DNA of 64,000 nucleotides from DASPSM01 sp036008465 (lineage in GTDB: Bacteria; Planctomycetota; Planctomycetia; Planctomycetales; Planctomycetaceae). Below, in pieces: positions 8,213-15,972 of this stretch. The stretch spans positions 23,328-87,327 of the forward strand of contig DASYNP010000189.1 of the NCBI GenBank assembly GCA_036008465.1. The letters are read 5' to 3'. The position numbers were made by a program, and so were the translations under genes. Under the pieces are notes generated by a model, which made no database searches, was not told the origin of the DNA, and worked only from the letters and a program-made list of their open reading frames with translations. Position 1 is the first letter of the stretch, and the number at the start of each line of letters is the position of its first letter.

Positions 8213-9400
8213 TTGAACGCTGACATCGAGCTGATCGCGACGACGAGTTTTGGGCTGGAGGCCGTCGTCTCCCGGGAACTCAAGGCCCTGGGTTACGAGG
8301 ACCAGACCGTTGCCGACGGGAAGGTGACATTCCGAGGCGGACCGGAGGCAATCTGCCGGGCGAATCTGTGGCTGCGTAGCGCCGACCGGGTCGTCATCAA
8401 GATCGGAGAGTTCGAGGCGACCGACTTTGGCGCGCTGTTCGACCAGTGTGCGGCCCTCGACTGGGCCCGCTGGATTCCCGAGAACGGCCAGTTCCCGGTG
8501 AGCGGGAAGTCGGTTCGTTCTCAACTTCAGAGTGTTCGAGACTGCCAGGCGCTGGTCAAGAAAGCCATCGTCGAAAAGCTCAAACAGACTCATCACGTCT
8601 CGTGGTTCGCGGAGAAAGGGCCGCTGTTCTCTGTTCAGGTTTCCCTGCTTAAGGATGTGGCGACGCTCACTCTCGACACGACGGGACCCGGGCTGCACAA
8701 GCGTGGCTACCGCACTCTAACGGGACCGGCGCCGCTCAAAGAGACGCTGGCCGCCGCACTCATCCAGCTCAGCTATTGGACGGCAGAGCGCCCGTTCCTC
8801 GACCCGTTTTGCGGGACCGGGACGATCCCAATCGAAGCGGCGCTTTGGGCTCGCAATCGAGCGCCCGGGCTGGCCCGCCAGTTTGCCGCCGACGATTGGC
8901 CGACGCTCGATCGCCGACTGTGGCACGAGGCCCGGCAGGAAGCCAACGATCGCACCATTCGCGACGGCAGGTTGGCCATCGTAGGCAGCGACATCGACGA
9001 ACCCAGCCTTGCCATGTCTCGCAAGCACGCGCGTCAGGCCGGAGTCGAAGCCGACATCCGCTTCGAGCGACGGGATTTTTTTGACGCGGTTCCGCAGGGC
9101 GAGTTCGGCTGCCTGATCGCAAATCCGCCGTACGGCGAACGCTCGGGCGACGTCGACGCGGCCGAAGATCTCGTCCGCGCGGCCGCCACAGTCTTCAAGC
9201 GATTCGACACGTGGTCGATTTACATCTTGAGCGCGCTGGCAAACTACGAGCAACTTTGCGGTCGACATGCGGACCGTCGCCGCAAGCTTTACAATGGACG
9301 AATTGCCTGCACGTACTACCAGTTTCACGGTCCGCGCCCGCCCAAGCCGACGGCCGCGACGGAGCCTGCCCCCGCGTCCCACGCGGAGCCGGCCGAATAA
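8213..9400 (+). CDS. THUMP-domain class I rRNA methyltransferase (RlmL N-terminal-like)
   Basis: About 395 residues, matching the N-terminal (m2G2445-type) half of E. coli RlmL rather than the full RlmL/RlmK fusion. Residues 1-160 form the ferredoxin-like and THUMP RNA-binding part (IELIATTSFGLEAVVSREL). The methyltransferase half carries DPFCGTGTIPIEAA for S-adenosylmethionine binding and the catalytic IANPPYGERSG motif near residue 305. It probably makes N2-methylguanosine in 23S rRNA. TTG at 8213 is proposed because residues encoded further upstream derive from the inverted repeat; no good ribosome-binding site is seen. The tail is Pro/Ala-rich. Confidence 0.85.
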   Translation: MNADIELIATTSFGLEAVVSRELKALGYEDQTVADGKVTFRGGPEAICRANLWLRSADRVVIKIGEFEATDFGALFDQCAALDWARWIPENGQFPVSGKSVRSQLQSVRDCQALVKKAIVEKLKQTHHVSWFAEKGPLFSVQVSLLKDVATLTLDTTGPGLHKRGYRTLTGPAPLKETLAAALIQLSYWTAERPFLDPFCGTGTIPIEAALWARNRAPGLARQFAADDWPTLDRRLWHEARQEANDRTIRDGRLAIVGSDIDEPSLAMSRKHARQAGVEADIRFERRDFFDAVPQGEFGCLIANPPYGERSGDVDAAEDLVRAAATVFKRFDTWSIYILSALANYEQLCGRHADRRRKLYNGRIACTYYQFHGPRPPKPTAATEPAPASHAEPAE

Positions 9401-9410
9401 GACCGGTTTT

Positions 9411-9479
9411 CGCAGTTGGAGTCTCTGCGATTACGCAGTTGCAGTCTCAGCGATTACGCAGTTGGAGTCTCAGCGAATC
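9411..9479. repeat. Three tandem 23-bp repeats abutting a start codon
   Basis: Units at 9411-9433, 9434-9456 and 9457-9479 follow the pattern CGCAGTTGGAGTCTCAGCGA plus TTA, each differing at one to three bases. The third unit ends one base before the ATG at 9481, so the repeat forms the whole leader of the next gene. Confidence 0.8.
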
Positions 9480-9480
9480 C

Positions 9481-10371
9481 ATGTCCGTTGCCCACGAAGA
9501 GGATTATCGCCGCCGCGTCGCCGAGGTCGGCCCGACGCGGTTTTTGCCCGGAACGACAGTCGAGATTGTTCGCGAGGTCAAGCTCGACGCGGCTCCCCGC
9601 TTCGCGGTGTTTGATTTCGACGGCACGTTGAGCCTGGTCCGCGAAGGCTGGCCCGACGTCATGATTCCCATGATGGTCGAAGAGCTGGCCGCCACCGGCA
9701 CCCAGGAATCACCCGCCGAGCTGGCGGCGCTGGCCCGCAACTTCGTGATGGAACTCAACGGCAAGCAAACCATCTATCAGATGATCCGGCTCGCGGAAGA
9801 AATTCAGTCCCGCGGCGGCACGCCCCGCGATCCGCTCGCCTATAAACAGCAGTATCACGATCGCCTCATGGAACGGATCGCCAGCCGCCGGCACTCTCTC
9901 GAAGACGGGACCATTCGCCCCGAAGAGTTGCTCGTTCCCGGCGCTTATGCCGCTTTACGCCTCCTGCAAGAGCGCGGTCTCGAGCTGTATCTGGCCAGCG
10001 GCACCGACGAGAACTATGTCCGCGAAGAGGCGGAGCTGCTCGGCCTGACGCCGTTTTTCGGACGGCACATCTATGGGGCGATCGCCGACCATCGCAAGTT
10101 CTCGAAGCAGATGGTGATCGAGCGCATTCTGCGCGAAAACCAGGTGGAAGGGGCTCGACTGATCGGCTTGGGGGACGGCTACGTCGAGATCGACAACATC
10201 AAGGGGGCCGGCGGCACGGCGATCGCCGTCGCCAGCGACGAAGCGGGCCGCAGCGGCAAGCCCGATCCCTGGAAGCGCGACCGCCTGATCGGTGTCGGCG
10301 CCGACCTGGTGATCCCCGACTTCCGCGAGTTTCAGGCCGTGTGCGATTATCTCTGGCGCGATTTCCCCTGA
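9481..10371 (+). CDS. HAD-superfamily hydrolase (phosphatase)
   Basis: A 296-residue HAD phosphatase. The nucleophile motif FDFDGTLS sits near residues 44-51, motif II is in LYLASGTDE near residue 178, and the acidic motif IV is GLGDGYVEI near residue 230. The roughly 120-residue helical insert after motif I is a C1-type cap for small phosphorylated substrates. The open frame extends upstream to 9211, but that part overlaps the methyltransferase gene and the tandem repeat, so ATG 9481 is the start. It leads an operon with an unknown protein, a PfkB kinase and a SIS isomerase, suggesting dephosphorylation of a sugar phosphate. It is not a close GmhB match. Confidence 0.8.
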   Translation: MSVAHEEDYRRRVAEVGPTRFLPGTTVEIVREVKLDAAPRFAVFDFDGTLSLVREGWPDVMIPMMVEELAATGTQESPAELAALARNFVMELNGKQTIYQMIRLAEEIQSRGGTPRDPLAYKQQYHDRLMERIASRRHSLEDGTIRPEELLVPGAYAALRLLQERGLELYLASGTDENYVREEAELLGLTPFFGRHIYGAIADHRKFSKQMVIERILRENQVEGARLIGLGDGYVEIDNIKGAGGTAIAVASDEAGRSGKPDPWKRDRLIGVGADLVIPDFREFQAVCDYLWRDFP

Positions 10372-10382
10372 CGGAGTATTGG

Positions 10383-11354
10383 ATGCCGTTTCCGCAGTTT
10401 GATCGTAGCCGACTGCAGATTCTGCCGCTGGCCGAGCGCACGCACGATTTGACGCTGGAGAAAATCGTCAACGTGCCCAAGGGGCCGCGGGTTCCGTTCG
10501 CTCACAGGGCGATTCCCATCCTGGCCGAGCGCATCGTGCAAGCGGCCGCCGAAAAACGGGCCGTGCTCTTTGCGTGCGGGGCGCACGTCCTGAGGCAAGG
10601 GAACGCGCCCCTATTGATCGACTTGATGCAGCGGGGCCTGCTGTCGCACTTGGCGCTCAACGGAGCCGGAGCGATCCACGACTTCGAGCTGGCGATGATC
10701 GGGCACACCTGCGAAAGCGTCGCCCGCTACGTTCGCGAAGGACAATTCGGCTTGTGGCACGAATCGTCGCGGCTCAACGACGCGGTCAACGCCGGTCACC
10801 GCGAGGGGCTCGGGTTCGGCGAGGCCGTCGGCAAATACATCGAGGACCAAAAATTCCCGCACCGCGCGACGAGCGTGTTGGCCGCGGGATATCGACTCAA
10901 AATTCCCGTGACGGTGCACGTGGCGATCGGTCAAGACATCGTCCACGAACATCCCAATTTCGACGGAGCGGCCGCCGGTGCCACGTCCCTGACCGACTTT
11001 TTAGTCTTCACAGACACGGTCACGCGACTTGAACACGGCGTGTTCCTCAACATCGGTTCGGCCGTGATGGGACCCGAGGTCTATCTCAAAGCCCTCGCGA
11101 TGGCCCGCAATGTGGCTCATCAGCGCAACGAGCGGATCGCCCACTTCACGACGGGCGTCTTTGACCTTCCCGAGCTGGGCGACGACCTCGCCCATGAAGC
11201 TCCGAAGAACGATCCGCGATATTATTTCCGGCCCTACAAGACCATTCTCGTCCGCACGGTGGCCGACGGCGGACAGAGCTATTACGTGCAGGGCGACCAC
11301 AAGGCCACCGTCCCCGCCCTGTATGACGCGATCCTGGAGCGAGTCCAGACGTGA
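10383..11354 (+). CDS. Conserved protein of unknown function in sugar-phosphate operon
   Basis: A 323-residue protein I cannot assign with confidence. It has no signal peptide or membrane segment. Glycine-rich, nucleotide-fold-like stretches occur at AVLFACGAHVLRQG, LALNGAGAIHDFELAM and FLNIGSAVMGPEVYLKAL. The order of these segments and the C-terminal KTILVRTVADGGQSYYVQGD loosely recall deoxyhypusine synthase, an NAD-dependent fold, but the active-site lysine region is not evident; this is only a layout resemblance. The start has GGAG at 10374-10377, 5 nt upstream. The gene sits 11 bp after the phosphatase and overlaps the kinase start by 4 bp, so it very likely acts in the same pathway. Confidence 0.75.
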   Translation: MPFPQFDRSRLQILPLAERTHDLTLEKIVNVPKGPRVPFAHRAIPILAERIVQAAAEKRAVLFACGAHVLRQGNAPLLIDLMQRGLLSHLALNGAGAIHDFELAMIGHTCESVARYVREGQFGLWHESSRLNDAVNAGHREGLGFGEAVGKYIEDQKFPHRATSVLAAGYRLKIPVTVHVAIGQDIVHEHPNFDGAAAGATSLTDFLVFTDTVTRLEHGVFLNIGSAVMGPEVYLKALAMARNVAHQRNERIAHFTTGVFDLPELGDDLAHEAPKNDPRYYFRPYKTILVRTVADGGQSYYVQGDHKATVPALYDAILERVQT

Positions 11355-12385
11355 AACGCGACCGCCTCGAAGAACTTTTGGTCCGCTTTCCCTCGCGTCG
11401 CGTGGCGGTGATCGGCGACTTCTTTCTCGACAAGTATCTCGAAGTCGATCCAAAACTGGCCGAGACGAGCGTCGAAACGGGCAAGGCGGCCAATCAGGTG
11501 GTTGAAATCCGCACGAGCCCGGGAGCCGCCGGCACGGTCGTTAACAATCTCGCCGCTCTCGGCGCCGGTGAGCTTCATGCGATCGGCGCGACGGGCGACG
11601 ACGGCGAAGCTTACGACTTGCGCCGCGGATTGGAGGCAGGAAATTGTTCGATCGCCAGCCTGATCCCTTTTCCCTCTCTGCACACGCCGACTTACCTCAA
11701 GCCCCGCGACGTCAATGATGCCAGCTTGGACGGAGAGCACGAGCGTTACGACACCAAGAACCGCAAACGCACACCGCGGGAAGTCGGCGAACGGGTCCTG
11801 GCCGAAATCGATCGCCTTCTGCCCTGCGTCGACGCTCTGATCGTCGTCGACCAGGTCGAGCAGACCGACTGTGGCATCGTCACCGCAGCGGTTCGTGGAG
11901 CGATCGCCGAGCGGGCGCGGCGACATCCGAAAGTGAATTTCTGGGCCGACAGCCGTACGCACATTCGCGCATTCCGCCACGTGATCATCAAGCCGAATCA
12001 GTTTGAGGCCGTCGGGCACGAGAATCCGCGCCCGGGCGAAACCGTGCCGCTCGATCGGTTGCGCGAAGCCATTCCGAAATTACGCGAGGAGACCGGCGCT
12101 CCCGTCTGTTGCACGCGCGGGGCCGAGGGGATGATTGTCAGCGATCCGCTGGTCACTGTCATTCCGGGAGTAAAGCTCTCGGGCCCGATCGATCCGACCG
12201 GTGCGGGCGACAGCGCGACGGCGGGCGCGGTGCTGGCACTCGCGTCCGGCGCGACTCTGCCGGAAGCTGCCCTCGTCGGCTGCCTGGTCGCTTCGATCAC
12301 CGTCCAGCAACTCGCGACGACCGGCACCGCGACGCCGGCCCAGGTGCTCGAACGACTCGAAATCTGGCGGGGACAATACAACTAA
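11351..12385 (+). CDS. PfkB-family sugar kinase (HldE/RfaE kinase-domain-like)
   Basis: A 344-residue carbohydrate kinase of the ribokinase/PfkB fold. The N-terminal VAVIGDFFLDKYLEV followed by GAAGTVVNNLAALGA resembles the heptose-7-phosphate kinase domain of HldE. The C-terminal anion-hole and catalytic motif is DPTGAGDSATAG near residue 280. No nucleotidyltransferase domain is attached and none is encoded nearby. It starts with GTG in the GTGA overlap with the preceding gene. Together with the GmhA-like isomerase next door it suggests a heptose- or related sugar-phosphate pathway; the actual sugar is inferred, not shown. Confidence 0.85.
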   Translation: MKRDRLEELLVRFPSRRVAVIGDFFLDKYLEVDPKLAETSVETGKAANQVVEIRTSPGAAGTVVNNLAALGAGELHAIGATGDDGEAYDLRRGLEAGNCSIASLIPFPSLHTPTYLKPRDVNDASLDGEHERYDTKNRKRTPREVGERVLAEIDRLLPCVDALIVVDQVEQTDCGIVTAAVRGAIAERARRHPKVNFWADSRTHIRAFRHVIIKPNQFEAVGHENPRPGETVPLDRLREAIPKLREETGAPVCCTRGAEGMIVSDPLVTVIPGVKLSGPIDPTGAGDSATAGAVLALASGATLPEAALVGCLVASITVQQLATTGTATPAQVLERLEIWRGQYN

Positions 12386-12407
12386 CAATTAAGGAACAAA
12401 ACGCTCT

Positions 12408-12971
12408 ATGTCCGACGAACGCTTCGCGGTGAATTATCTGAGCGACCTTGCCTCGCTCTTGCCCAAGCTCGACACCCGGCGGATCGGCGAGGCAATCGCT
12501 GCCGTCCGCAAAGTCCGCGACGACAATAAGACGATTTACATCTGCGGCAACGGCGGCAGCGCGTCGATCGCTTCGCAGATGGTCGTCGACATGGTCAAGG
12601 GGGCGTCGTTCAAGAAGAAGGCCCGTTTCAAAATGATCGGACTCACCGACAACCTGCCGACGGTGAGCGCCTACGCGAACGACGAGAGCTATGAGGTTGT
12701 GTTCGTCGAGCCGCTCAAAAACTTCGCGACGGCCGGCGACCTGCTGATTGCGATCAGCGGCAGCGGCAATAGCCCCAACGTGCTGCGGGCGGTCGAATAC
12801 GCCAACTCCATCGGCTGCACGACGATGGGCCTGACGACCGGCGAGGGGGGCAAACTTCGCGAGCTGGTCAAGCTGCCGTTGTTAGTTCCCTCGCGGCACA
12901 TGGGGCGGCTGGAAGACTCGTTCTTCATTCTGACGCATATCATTTGCTATGCATTCATGGAAGCGGATTGA
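12408..12971 (+). CDS. SIS-domain isomerase (GmhA-like)
   Basis: A 187-residue single SIS domain close in size to GmhA, the sedoheptulose-7-phosphate isomerase. The phosphosugar loop ICGNGGSASIASQMVVD is near residues 43-59 and the second sugar-binding loop ISGSGNSPNVLRA near residues 123-135. AAGGA at 12391-12395 lies 12 nt before the ATG. It closes the HAD, unknown, PfkB, SIS operon and would supply the isomerised sugar phosphate to the kinase. Other SIS isomerases such as 6-phospho-3-hexuloisomerase are possible but the N-terminal helices fit GmhA better. Confidence 0.85.
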   Translation: MSDERFAVNYLSDLASLLPKLDTRRIGEAIAAVRKVRDDNKTIYICGNGGSASIASQMVVDMVKGASFKKKARFKMIGLTDNLPTVSAYANDESYEVVFVEPLKNFATAGDLLIAISGSGNSPNVLRAVEYANSIGCTTMGLTTGEGGKLRELVKLPLLVPSRHMGRLEDSFFILTHIICYAFMEAD

Positions 12972-13013
12972 CCCCGTGCCTGGAGCCCACATTCCAAGGG
13001 CTATCTGGGGTGG

Positions 13014-13098
13014 CACTGGCGGCTTGTCCGCCAGTGTGTTCTTCGTTGGCGCGAAGACGACCCTCACCCCGGCCCTCTCCCATCGGAATGGGAGAGGG
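13014..13098. repeat. Two adjacent dispersed hairpins
   Basis: CACTGGCGG at 13014-13022 pairs with CCGCCAGTG at 13028-13036. CCCTCTCCCAT at 13073-13083 pairs perfectly with 13088-13098 around a 4-nt loop. The second belongs to a widespread CCCTCACCCCGGCCCTCTCCC-type element seen in many genomes. A degenerate half-copy of the first (GGCTTGTCAGCCAGTG) lies at 14681-14696. Confidence 0.7.
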
Positions 13099-14472
13099 TG
13101 GAAGAGCGGCTCGTCTGTCCGGCTCTGCAAACTGCGAATCCCCTTCGTTGCGTTTGCCGCCCTTTCGCTTTTCGCCCCTGGGCTGTCCGCGCAAGACGGT
13201 CACCCCGACTACCGAAAACCCGACCAGAGACCGCACCACGACGACGCGAGGCTGAGTTCGCTGGGCATCGTCGCGACGCAATCCAAACGGCTCAAGCTCT
13301 ACACCGATGGCCCGATCGATCGCGTGCAGTCAGTCGGCCCAGCGGCCGATGCGCTTTACGAGGCGTTAGTCGAGTATTTCGGCCCGCTGCCACCCGCTCG
13401 TGACGGCTCCGAATTTTCGGTCACGGGATATTTGATGGCAGACAAGCAGAAGTTTCGGGACGCGGGCTTATTGCCGGAAAGTCTGCCCCCTTTTTTGAAT
13501 GGACGCCATCGCGACCTGGAATTCTGGGTGAACGAGCAAGAGACCGACTACTACCGGCGTCACTTGATCCTGCACGAATTCACGCACTGCTTCATGTACG
13601 CGCCAGACGATGTGCATATTCCCACCTGGTACCGCGAAGGAATGGCGGAACTTTTTGGAACACACGCGGTCGACGCAGCTGGCCATTCCCGGTTCCGAGC
13701 AATGCCCGATGCGGCGGAGCACTTCGCCGGGCACGGCCGCATCCCCCTCGTGCGAACTGAGACGGCCGCGGGGCGCTGGAAGTCGCTCGAGGATGTCGAA
13801 CGGATCGCGCCCAACAAGTTCTTGGAGACACCCGCCTACGCCTGGTCTTGGGCTGCCTGCGCGTTCCTCGACGGCCATCCGCGTTATGCGCGCAAGTTCC
13901 ACGACTTGGGCCGACACACGACGGGCCTCCGATTTGACCCGGCGCTACGCGAGCTATTCGACAGCGGAGGTAACGAGTTGCGGACCGAATGGTCGCTCTT
14001 CACGCACGAGCTGCAATACGGGTTCGATTTGCCGCGAGCGGCAATCCAATTCCAGCCGGGCAAGCCGCTCGCGGGTAATGACTCAGCCCACTCGGTCGAC
14101 GTTGCGGCGGACCGCGGCTGGCAATCGAGCGGCGTCCTTGTCCACGCGGGGGCCGAATATGAAGTCTCGGCCAACGGCGAGGTCAGGTTGGCAAACGTTC
14201 CCAAGCCTTGGATCAGCCAACCGCAAGGCGTCAGCATCCTCTACTCAGAAGGCCGCCCGATCGGCCAGCTTCTGGCGGCCATTCATCGAGAACCCGCCGA
14301 CCCGAAGGCGGAAGAATCGATGCTCAATCAGATCGCAGTCGGCCGCGGCACCCGCTTTGTCGCCACCACCACGGGCACACTCTATTTCCGCGTCAACGAT
14401 CACTGGAATTCCCTCGCGGACAACGACGGACACTACCGCGTGACAATCCGCGAGCTTGCGGCCCACAAGTGA
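13036..14472 (+). CDS. Secreted zinc metallopeptidase-like protein (HEFTH)
   Basis: A secreted protein with a hydrophobic signal peptide (IPFVAFAALSLFAPGLSAQ). It carries the zinc-metallopeptidase motif HEFTHCFMY with a downstream WYREGMAELFGTHA glutamate, matching the gluzincin layout. The C-terminal 150 residues look like a beta-rich domain without recognised motifs. The start is unclear: the frame is open from ATG 12949, but 13014-13098 is repeat DNA and no ribosome-binding site precedes ATG 12949, TTG 13024 or GTG 13036. A CTG at 13132 would place the signal peptide right at the N-terminus. Only the end and everything after about 13130 are certain. Confidence 0.75.
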   Translation: MFFVGAKTTLTPALSHRNGRGWKSGSSVRLCKLRIPFVAFAALSLFAPGLSAQDGHPDYRKPDQRPHHDDARLSSLGIVATQSKRLKLYTDGPIDRVQSVGPAADALYEALVEYFGPLPPARDGSEFSVTGYLMADKQKFRDAGLLPESLPPFLNGRHRDLEFWVNEQETDYYRRHLILHEFTHCFMYAPDDVHIPTWYREGMAELFGTHAVDAAGHSRFRAMPDAAEHFAGHGRIPLVRTETAAGRWKSLEDVERIAPNKFLETPAYAWSWAACAFLDGHPRYARKFHDLGRHTTGLRFDPALRELFDSGGNELRTEWSLFTHELQYGFDLPRAAIQFQPGKPLAGNDSAHSVDVAADRGWQSSGVLVHAGAEYEVSANGEVRLANVPKPWISQPQGVSILYSEGRPIGQLLAAIHREPADPKAEESMLNQIAVGRGTRFVATTTGTLYFRVNDHWNSLADNDGHYRVTIRELAAHK

Positions 14473-14516
14473 CGCGCCTTCGGGTGGCATTGGACTTGGC
14501 ATCCGGGAATTTGATC

Positions 14517-14644
14517 GGGTGCCATGGCTGAGACGTTTCGGCTCAGCCATGCTCTTTGCGAAGGTCTTACGCGCGTCCCTTGCCTACGAGCACGACCTAC
14601 CGGGAAGAGCACGGCTGAGCGGCGGCCGCTCAGCCGTGGCACCC
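14517..14644. repeat. REPIN-like element with 16-bp inverted ends
   Basis: The ends 14517-14532 and 14629-14644 are inverted repeats (GGGTGCCATGGCTGAG versus its complement with one mismatch). Each end is itself a hairpin: CATGGCTGAG pairs with 14542-14551, and CACGGCTGAGCGGC at 14610-14623 pairs perfectly with 14625-14638. Two inverted REP-type hairpins with a spacer is the structure of a REPIN. It occupies much of the 296-bp gap between convergent genes, where no coding potential is seen. Confidence 0.75.
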
Positions 14645-14768
14645 AAACCAAAAGACTGCTGCGAATTCCCGGATACGCTCGGCTTGTCAGCCAGTGGAGA
14701 TTGTTTGTCCGTCACCCCGAACAGTGGCGGAAAAGCCGCGACTCGACTGAGCTCCCACCCGGACTTGA

Positions 14769-15479
14769 CTACCCCGTCTCGCGATGCGACGTTGCGTCCA
14801 CAGCGCGGCTGACCTTCAACATCTCGTTGCCGCCGCGTTGAAATTCGTACGGCACGCGAACCAGCTCGGCCGCTAGACCCGCTTCACGCAAACGAGCGAT
14901 CACTGGCTCCAGATGCCGGCTGCGGCCGCCGTCGAACATGTCCAGGACGGGGAAGATCCTCGTCGCGTTCGCGATGCGACACATCTCGATGATGCCGCCG
15001 ATGTGATCGTCCTCGCTGAGCAAACCGCTATAGGTAAAGAGCAAATGCGAACAGAGCGCGAGGTCGAACGCTTTGTCGGGGAATGGAAGCGTCGGGAGCG
15101 AAGCCTCGACGTATCGCCCCTCGCGCCGCCCCGCTTCGTAGTCGGCCAGAAAGAGCTGCGTGATTTCGAGCCGTCGCCGACCCAGGTCTTCTGGCGAACG
15201 AAATTCGGTCCACAGAAACGCGTCGGCTTTGCGGCGCGCGCCTTCGACCATTCCGTCGGCAAGCTCGCGAACTCGCTCAGCGATCTCTGCTGCCGAAAAG
15301 CGATAGAGGGGATCGACCGAAATGATCGGGTTTCCTCGCCCAGCCATCTCAGCATTGAACGTCGCAGGCCCGTCGCCACAACCGACGATTGAGAGGCCAA
15401 GCTCGCGCTCCGTCAGCGCGAACATCCGCACATATTCGTCGAATGATCGGCCCCACGGGACCGTCTGGGGCAGCTCCAC
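14769..15479 (-). CDS. SAM-dependent methyltransferase-like protein
   Basis: About 236 residues with a class I methyltransferase outline. LGLSIVGCGDGPATFNAEM is motif I with its following helix, IISVDPLYRF ends in the acidic residue after strand 2, and PFPDKAFDLALCSHLLFTYS is the motif IV region usual in methyltransferases of unknown substrate. GTG at 15479 is chosen because GAGG lies 6 nt upstream. The longer open frame from ATG 15548 reads through the REPIN-like repeat at 15495-15600 and is unlikely. No operon partner indicates the substrate. Confidence 0.75.
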   Translation of the reverse strand: MELPQTVPWGRSFDEYVRMFALTERELGLSIVGCGDGPATFNAEMAGRGNPIISVDPLYRFSAAEIAERVRELADGMVEGARRKADAFLWTEFRSPEDLGRRRLEITQLFLADYEAGRREGRYVEASLPTLPFPDKAFDLALCSHLLFTYSGLLSEDDHIGGIIEMCRIANATRIFPVLDMFDGGRSRHLEPVIARLREAGLAAELVRVPYEFQRGGNEMLKVSRAVDATSHRETG

Positions 15480-15494
15480 GATGGACCTCAATTC

Positions 15495-15600
15495 GTAGGG
15501 TGGGCCAAGGCCCGTTGCGGGTCGCTGGCCCACCATCTCGAAAAACACAGCCGCTTACAGATCGTGGGCCATCGGCCGAAGCGGCCTCGGCCCACCCTAC
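15495..15600. repeat. REPIN-like element with 18-bp inverted ends
   Basis: GTAGGGTGGGCCAAGGCC at 15495-15512 is the complement of 15583-15600 with one mismatch. Each half also folds alone: GTGGGCCA near 15501 pairs with TGGCCCAC near 15525, and GTGGGCC near 15564 pairs with GGCCCAC near 15589. It sits just upstream of the methyltransferase-like gene and may have brought regulatory sequence. Confidence 0.75.
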
Positions 15601-15634
15601 ACCTGTCGGGTGAAGCCGAGGCGAGGGGCTGCTG

Positions 15635-15943
15635 TTATTGCCGAAGCAACCACGCGACCACAAGAACTGCCATGACGATGATGAAGATCAGATTCAAAGC
15701 ACCGATATTGGCTAACCGGTCCAGAAAGGACTCCTTCGGAAGGATTTCCGACTTGATTAGCTTGAGACCCTCCTGGTCCGCGAGCGCCGACATATCCCAC
15801 TTTCTGGCCAGCCCAGGGTCGTCGGTCGTGACCGCGATCATGTGGGGTCCCAAGTTCGTTTTATGAAATGTCAGCCCGTCTCTTTTCAGCTCGGCAAGTA
15901 AGTCCGCGCTGAGGTCTGATGAAACGATCAGTTTAACCCACAT
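15635..15943 (-). CDS. Small hypothetical tail-anchored membrane protein
   Basis: A 102-residue protein of unknown function. Residues 1-75 are soluble and mixed alpha/beta in appearance (MWVKLIVSSDLSADLLAEL). Residues 80-98 form one hydrophobic segment (LNLIFIIVMAVLVVAWLL) ending in Arg-Gln, a tail-anchor arrangement with the bulk in the cytoplasm. The gene lies alone between the REPIN and the isochorismatase-ThuA gene, 29 bp downstream of the latter on the same strand, so it may be co-transcribed with it. Codon use resembles the neighbours, supporting a real gene. Confidence 0.6.
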   Translation of the reverse strand: MWVKLIVSSDLSADLLAELKRDGLTFHKTNLGPHMIAVTTDDPGLARKWDMSALADQEGLKLIKSEILPKESFLDRLANIGALNLIFIIVMAVLVVAWLLRQ

Positions 15944-15972
15944 CGGCTGTTACTCCGCGTGGTGTTGTTTCC

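Noticed and set aside
9411..9479. CRISPR array
   Set aside because: Three direct repeats without spacers; no cas genes in the window.
10383..11354. Definite deoxyhypusine synthase
   Set aside because: Only the layout of glycine-rich segments is similar; the active-site lysine region was not found.
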